Source: Branchiostoma floridae (taxonomy: Eukaryota; Chordata; Leptocardii; Amphioxiformes; Branchiostomatidae). Taken from it: 64,000 nucleotides of DNA. Location of the stretch: positions 6,325,609 through 6,389,608 of the forward strand of contig NC_049986.1 in assembly GCF_000003815.2 (NCBI RefSeq), written 5' to 3'. How positions within the stretch are numbered: position 1 is the stretch's first letter; each line of letters begins with the position of its first letter. The position numbers and the translations under genes were made by a program. Under the pieces are notes generated by a model that saw nothing but the letters and a program-made list of their open reading frames with translations, was not told the origin of the DNA and did no database searches. Below, in pieces: positions 60,291-64,000 of the stretch.

Positions 60291-61183
60291 CAACAGGACC
60301 CTCTCTGTTTTTCATCAAAGAACTCAACGTACTGAAACTGCTGTGTCAACTGTCAAAAAGTTTTGAATTGGGTCTTTTTTGGGTCACGTTTGCGACGTCG
60401 TCCTTGTCCGCACTTGAACCACACTGGCACGTCGAAAAGCTATCACCTTCACGGCTTAAGGACATCAGCGTCTCGATACATACACGTTGCTGACAGACTT
60501 TGATGTATAAGGAGTCTTGTGATCGTCTCAGCCCACCAATGACGTTCACAGGCTTCAACCTTCAAGTTCTAATGAAGCCCGAAGATCTCCGGAATCTAGA
60601 ATCGATTTCGTGAGATGTCCAAACGATCGCCCGAAGATACCCGGCAATACAGGATCCAATTTGGCCCCAGTGATTGGGGCATGTGGCATTCCGTTTGTTC
60701 TCGCCTTCCAATCAATGTGCAATTTGCCGAGGATTTATACCAGATAGAGCACGGGGTGTCACTTGGATGGTACGGAGTTACGGTAGGCTTTGATGTTATC
60801 TTTCCAACTAGGTAATGTATTAAAGATGTATAAGCGAAGGAAATCCTTGTGCAGTTCATGGTACAACTTTGTAAAAAATTAAAGCAGAGGACATCACATT
60901 CATACTTTTCATGGAAGGCGCATACGATCATCAACAACGTGTTCGCAGATGTCGTACGATTCTTATGTCGTAAAATTGTCAAGCAGAATGTGACAAAACA
61001 AAGCCCCGACAACGACCCATTCTGTAACAAGACGACTAAATGTCGTACTACATAGATCTATGCAAGACTATCACAATATCGTGCGGCGATCTTAGGACGT
61101 ATGTGAAAAGAAGAATCTATCGTTTCATTATTATTCTAAATGATTAGCCAGGGTTTGTCGTAATACGTACATACTTACCATAC

Positions 61184-61566
61184 TTAGGCTATGTTAGTTT
61201 AATTATATGGATGACATCCGCGCGCGTATCAATTTTCCGCCATTTCCAAAAATAAAATGAAAAATTTCAACAATAATCTAGATCGTACAAAGCAGTTTCA
61301 AAGTAAGCAAATATATGCCGTAAATTGCAAAAAGTATATATCGGAAAACTTATGCTAATTTCAAAGAACATTCTAAGGTCAAAGAATGGAACAAAAATGA
61401 AGAATCGATTGCTCGGTATACTATATGTTCAGTCACGTATTCATTGACAACCTTCATGACTACTTAGATTTCATAATGAATGTAAAACTGTTTTTATTTG
61501 CACGCTCGCATCAGTTTTTGGATTCCCAGAGAATGTCATTCATATAATCAAATCAACGCGGCCTTA
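61184..61566. mobile_element. MITE of the GGATGACATC family
   Basis: The ends TTAGGCTATGTTAGTTTAAT with ATATGGATGACATCC, and GAATGTCATTCATATAATCA with CGCGGCC, are inverted repeats. Confidence 0.75.
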
Positions 61567-62342
61567 CACATGCGTCCACGTCCATGACTTTCAATAAATA
61601 TTTTATAATATTTTGAACATATTAAAAATATCTCTGTTAAAATCACACTAGTAAGTGTGGGACAGGCTGAATATTGTAGAATGCTCATTCCTGACTACAT
61701 AGATACCATATATGTGTCACAAATATGTTCCTGGGGCTAGCGCCTGGAGCCTAAAAGTGATAAAATATAGCTGTGCTTATCATATTCATATTTCAATACC
61801 AATGAGCTTTAGGTGATATCTGTATGGTCTGACACCAACGTATTGGTATTGTGCTCCACTTCCTGTTGAAAATTCTGGAATATAGCAAGCCAAAAACAAA
61901 ATATGGCACATCAAAGTTGGTGGGTCAGTTAATTAGGCAGGAGGGCCATAGACTGACTTACGGTCATTGAGAAGGCTTTCCTATTGTAATGATATGTCTA
62001 GTTGTCAATCATTTCACATACTTTTATTCATATTTTCTCCTCAAATACTATAACTTTAAGCGGCCGGAATTTTCCTTCCGGATTACCATAACACCACATG
62101 GACGATCGGAAGGTATTGACCCATGTGACATTGCTTGCCCGCTTGTAGGATAAAAAATGGACGTATTAATTGGATTAAGTTAAAACATGAGGAAGGTCAT
62201 GACCGATGGTTAATCCTGGTGGGGAGGTAGGAGCTGTAATCAGATACGTCCTACAGGCATACTTATCCAGTCGGGACCAATCAAGACACGCTAACAAGCT
62301 CATCCGCTTCCTACGGCCATGTTGATTTGACTATATGGATGA

Positions 62343-62924
62343 TACGAGTGGCGTTCAATAAGTAATAACTCTTACTCATTTCCCATAGCAGGAGATTAAT
62401 GAAACTTGGCACAGTTATTAGTCTTTCTCTTCATAGGAACCACCCAGAGTTATGCATTTCTCCCATCGTTTGATGCAGCTCTGGATACCGTTTTTGTAAC
62501 ACAGCCCAGGTTGGTCCTCCAACAGATGCCTCATCAATGGCAGAAGAGGAACGACCAGGTCTGGGAGCTGTTTCCATAGACTTCCGGCCATGTTTGAATT
62601 TAGGATGCCAGGGTTTTACAAGGTCATATGATGAGGCATCATCACCATAAGTTTCTTTCATTTCATCAAAAGTCTCCATTGGTGTGCGTCCTTTCAAATA
62701 CAAAAACCGGAACACTGCGCAACACTCAACTGGCTCCATTTCACACCTGGTCCATTTCACACCTAACTCAGTTCAAACACCAGTAAATCAGAAACCACAA
62801 TTAGTTCAGAGCTTTTTTTTGCAACAAAAACTATAGAGATATGAATCATTACACATGCAAAATTTCATTTATATTAAACAACTGGAAGTGGGTCAGAGTT
62901 ATTACTTATTGAACGCCCCTCGTA
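62343..62924 (-). mobile_element. Internally deleted mariner, copy 2
   Basis: Also 582 bp, with ends TACGAGTGGCGTTCAATAAG and GAACGCCCCTCGTA flanked by TA. The minus strand encodes KGRTPMETFDEMKETYGDDA and the same joined C-terminus. It is inserted into the left part of a GGATGACATC-family MITE (62309-62341). Confidence 0.92.
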
Positions 62925-63048
62925 TCATATGGAAATCCCAAAACTGATATGAAAGTGCGAATGAAAGAAAAGTTTGGCCAAAAAAAGATGCAGTCATTAT
63001 ACCAAGTTTGCACAGAATCGGGTCTTTTGCCTTTCATGAATTTCAGAC

Positions 63049-63302
63049 AAAAGGTGGTATCTCACTGCACTTGGGGCACCGGTGCGGCACTGCGTGGTTC
63101 GTTCACTGCGGCACTGCTGTGTTATATTAGCCATTTTTTTAATAATTTATATATTGCGTAATATGTAGAAAGTATGACTAAGAATACGACGAAATACACA
63201 AATTGGACGAAAATTCGTTCTTTATCTCTGAAATTCGTTGAGTAATCTTTCTAACCCCACAGTGCCGCACCGGTGCCCCAAGTGTAGTGAGAACCCACCT
63301 TA
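63049..63302. mobile_element. MITE, TIR AAGGTGGTATCTCACTGCAC, copy 5
   Basis: Arms AAAAGGTGGTATCTCACTGC and TAGTGAGAACCCACCTTA, with the family core. Confidence 0.86.
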
Positions 63303-63367
63303 AGCCTCACAGGCATACTTATCCAGTCGGGACTGATCAAGGCACACTAACAATCTCATCCGCTTTC

Positions 63368-63667
63368 TAAAGCCATGCTGATTTGATTATGACGTCCGCG
63401 GGCGCAACAATTTTCAACCGTTTCCAAAAAGTAAAAACTAATGTCATAGAATATTCCAAGGCCAAAGAAGATGTGAAAGAGCAAAAATTAAGAATCTTTT
63501 GTTCGGTATACCATATTCTGCGTGTTCAGTCACTTATTCGACCTTCCTGACCACTTAGATTTCATAATGAAAACTGATTTTTTTGGTCACATTTTTTTCG
63601 CACGCTCGTATCAGTTTTTTTGGTTCCCAGTGAATGTCATCCACATAATCAAATCAACACGGCCTAA
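63368..63667. mobile_element. MITE of the GGATGACATC family
   Basis: The ends TAAAGCCATGCTGATTTGAT and GAATGTCATCCACATAATCA with CACGGCCTAA are inverted repeats; the inner part matches 61184-61566. Confidence 0.72.
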
Positions 63668-64000
63668 TGATGATCAATCAAGACATACAAACAATGTAAT
63701 CCGATCCGCTTTCTAATGATAGCCAATGGACGATAAGACAAGTCATTTGGAACTTGTCATTTGTTATCAAGAGATTGGCGTAATAATTGATAGAAATACG
63801 GATAATCCTTGTGAATCTGCATTGAAATTATGTACAATTATGGAATTGGAAGTCTTACAATTAACTGGTGTCTACTGTACAAAATTATCTTGTTTTTGTA
63901 TCGGTCGTTCCCATTCTTATTTGCATCATTTTCGTTCATATTCTGTGTCATATCAAAGTGTTATATTCTAAGTCGTGTCGATTATACAAGCTTGTGTAAT

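Larger units (their letters stand above)
52760..64000. other. Upstream repeat-rich DNA without a supported gene
   Basis: Apart from the elements listed, no frame here has family resemblance. Unexplained stretches are 52760-53570, 54230-56540, 57360-58040, 58290-58840, 59200-59780, 60300-61180, 61570-62308 and 63670-64000. Open frames there are 60-130 codons and look random. Confidence 0.55.

Noticed and set aside
62431-62760. Active mariner transposase
   Set aside because: Only the N-terminal DNA-binding part and the last residues remain; the catalytic core is deleted in both copies.

Overview
This window reads as invertebrate-chordate genomic DNA, most likely a lancelet (Branchiostoma). The case rests on a finely split chordate-like exon structure, very dense short inverted-repeat elements, and tandem repeats whose unit spans an exon-intron boundary. 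I recall the last feature being described for amphioxus genes, but have not checked it. Three runs of N show that it is an assembled draft.

Layout. (1) Positions 1-18208, minus strand: the first 14 coding exons (654 codons) of the P5A ATPase ATP13A1, an endoplasmic-reticulum membrane pump. All splice sites and phases fit, and the 3' half of the gene lies beyond the left edge. Four junctions of this gene carry minisatellites whose unit contains the splice site itself: the exon 4 donor (14 copies), the exon 5 acceptor (8), the exon 12 acceptor (at least 19) and the exon 13 donor (5). (2) Positions 18209-21540: intergenic, holding a tRNA-derived SINE and several MITEs. (3) Positions 21718-52549, minus strand: a second gene, modelled as a short type II membrane-anchor exon (52465-52549) joined through a 28.8-kb intron to a 1.9-kb terminal exon (21718-23633). 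The product would be a Golgi-type membrane protein joining a divergent NAD-epimerase-like domain to a glycosyltransferase-like domain. (4) The intron and the DNA from 52760 to 64000 hold almost only repeats: at least a dozen MITE families, two deleted mariner copies, tRNA- and 5S-rRNA-derived SINEs, non-LTR retrotransposon tails, and a 2.2-kb complex satellite.

The two genes are transcribed in the same direction and have no evident functional link. The most interesting signals are the four splice-junction arrays in ATP13A1, the long inverted MITE pair flanking its exon 14, the unusual epimerase-glycosyltransferase fusion, and a three-level nested transposon whose empty paralogous site is also in the window.
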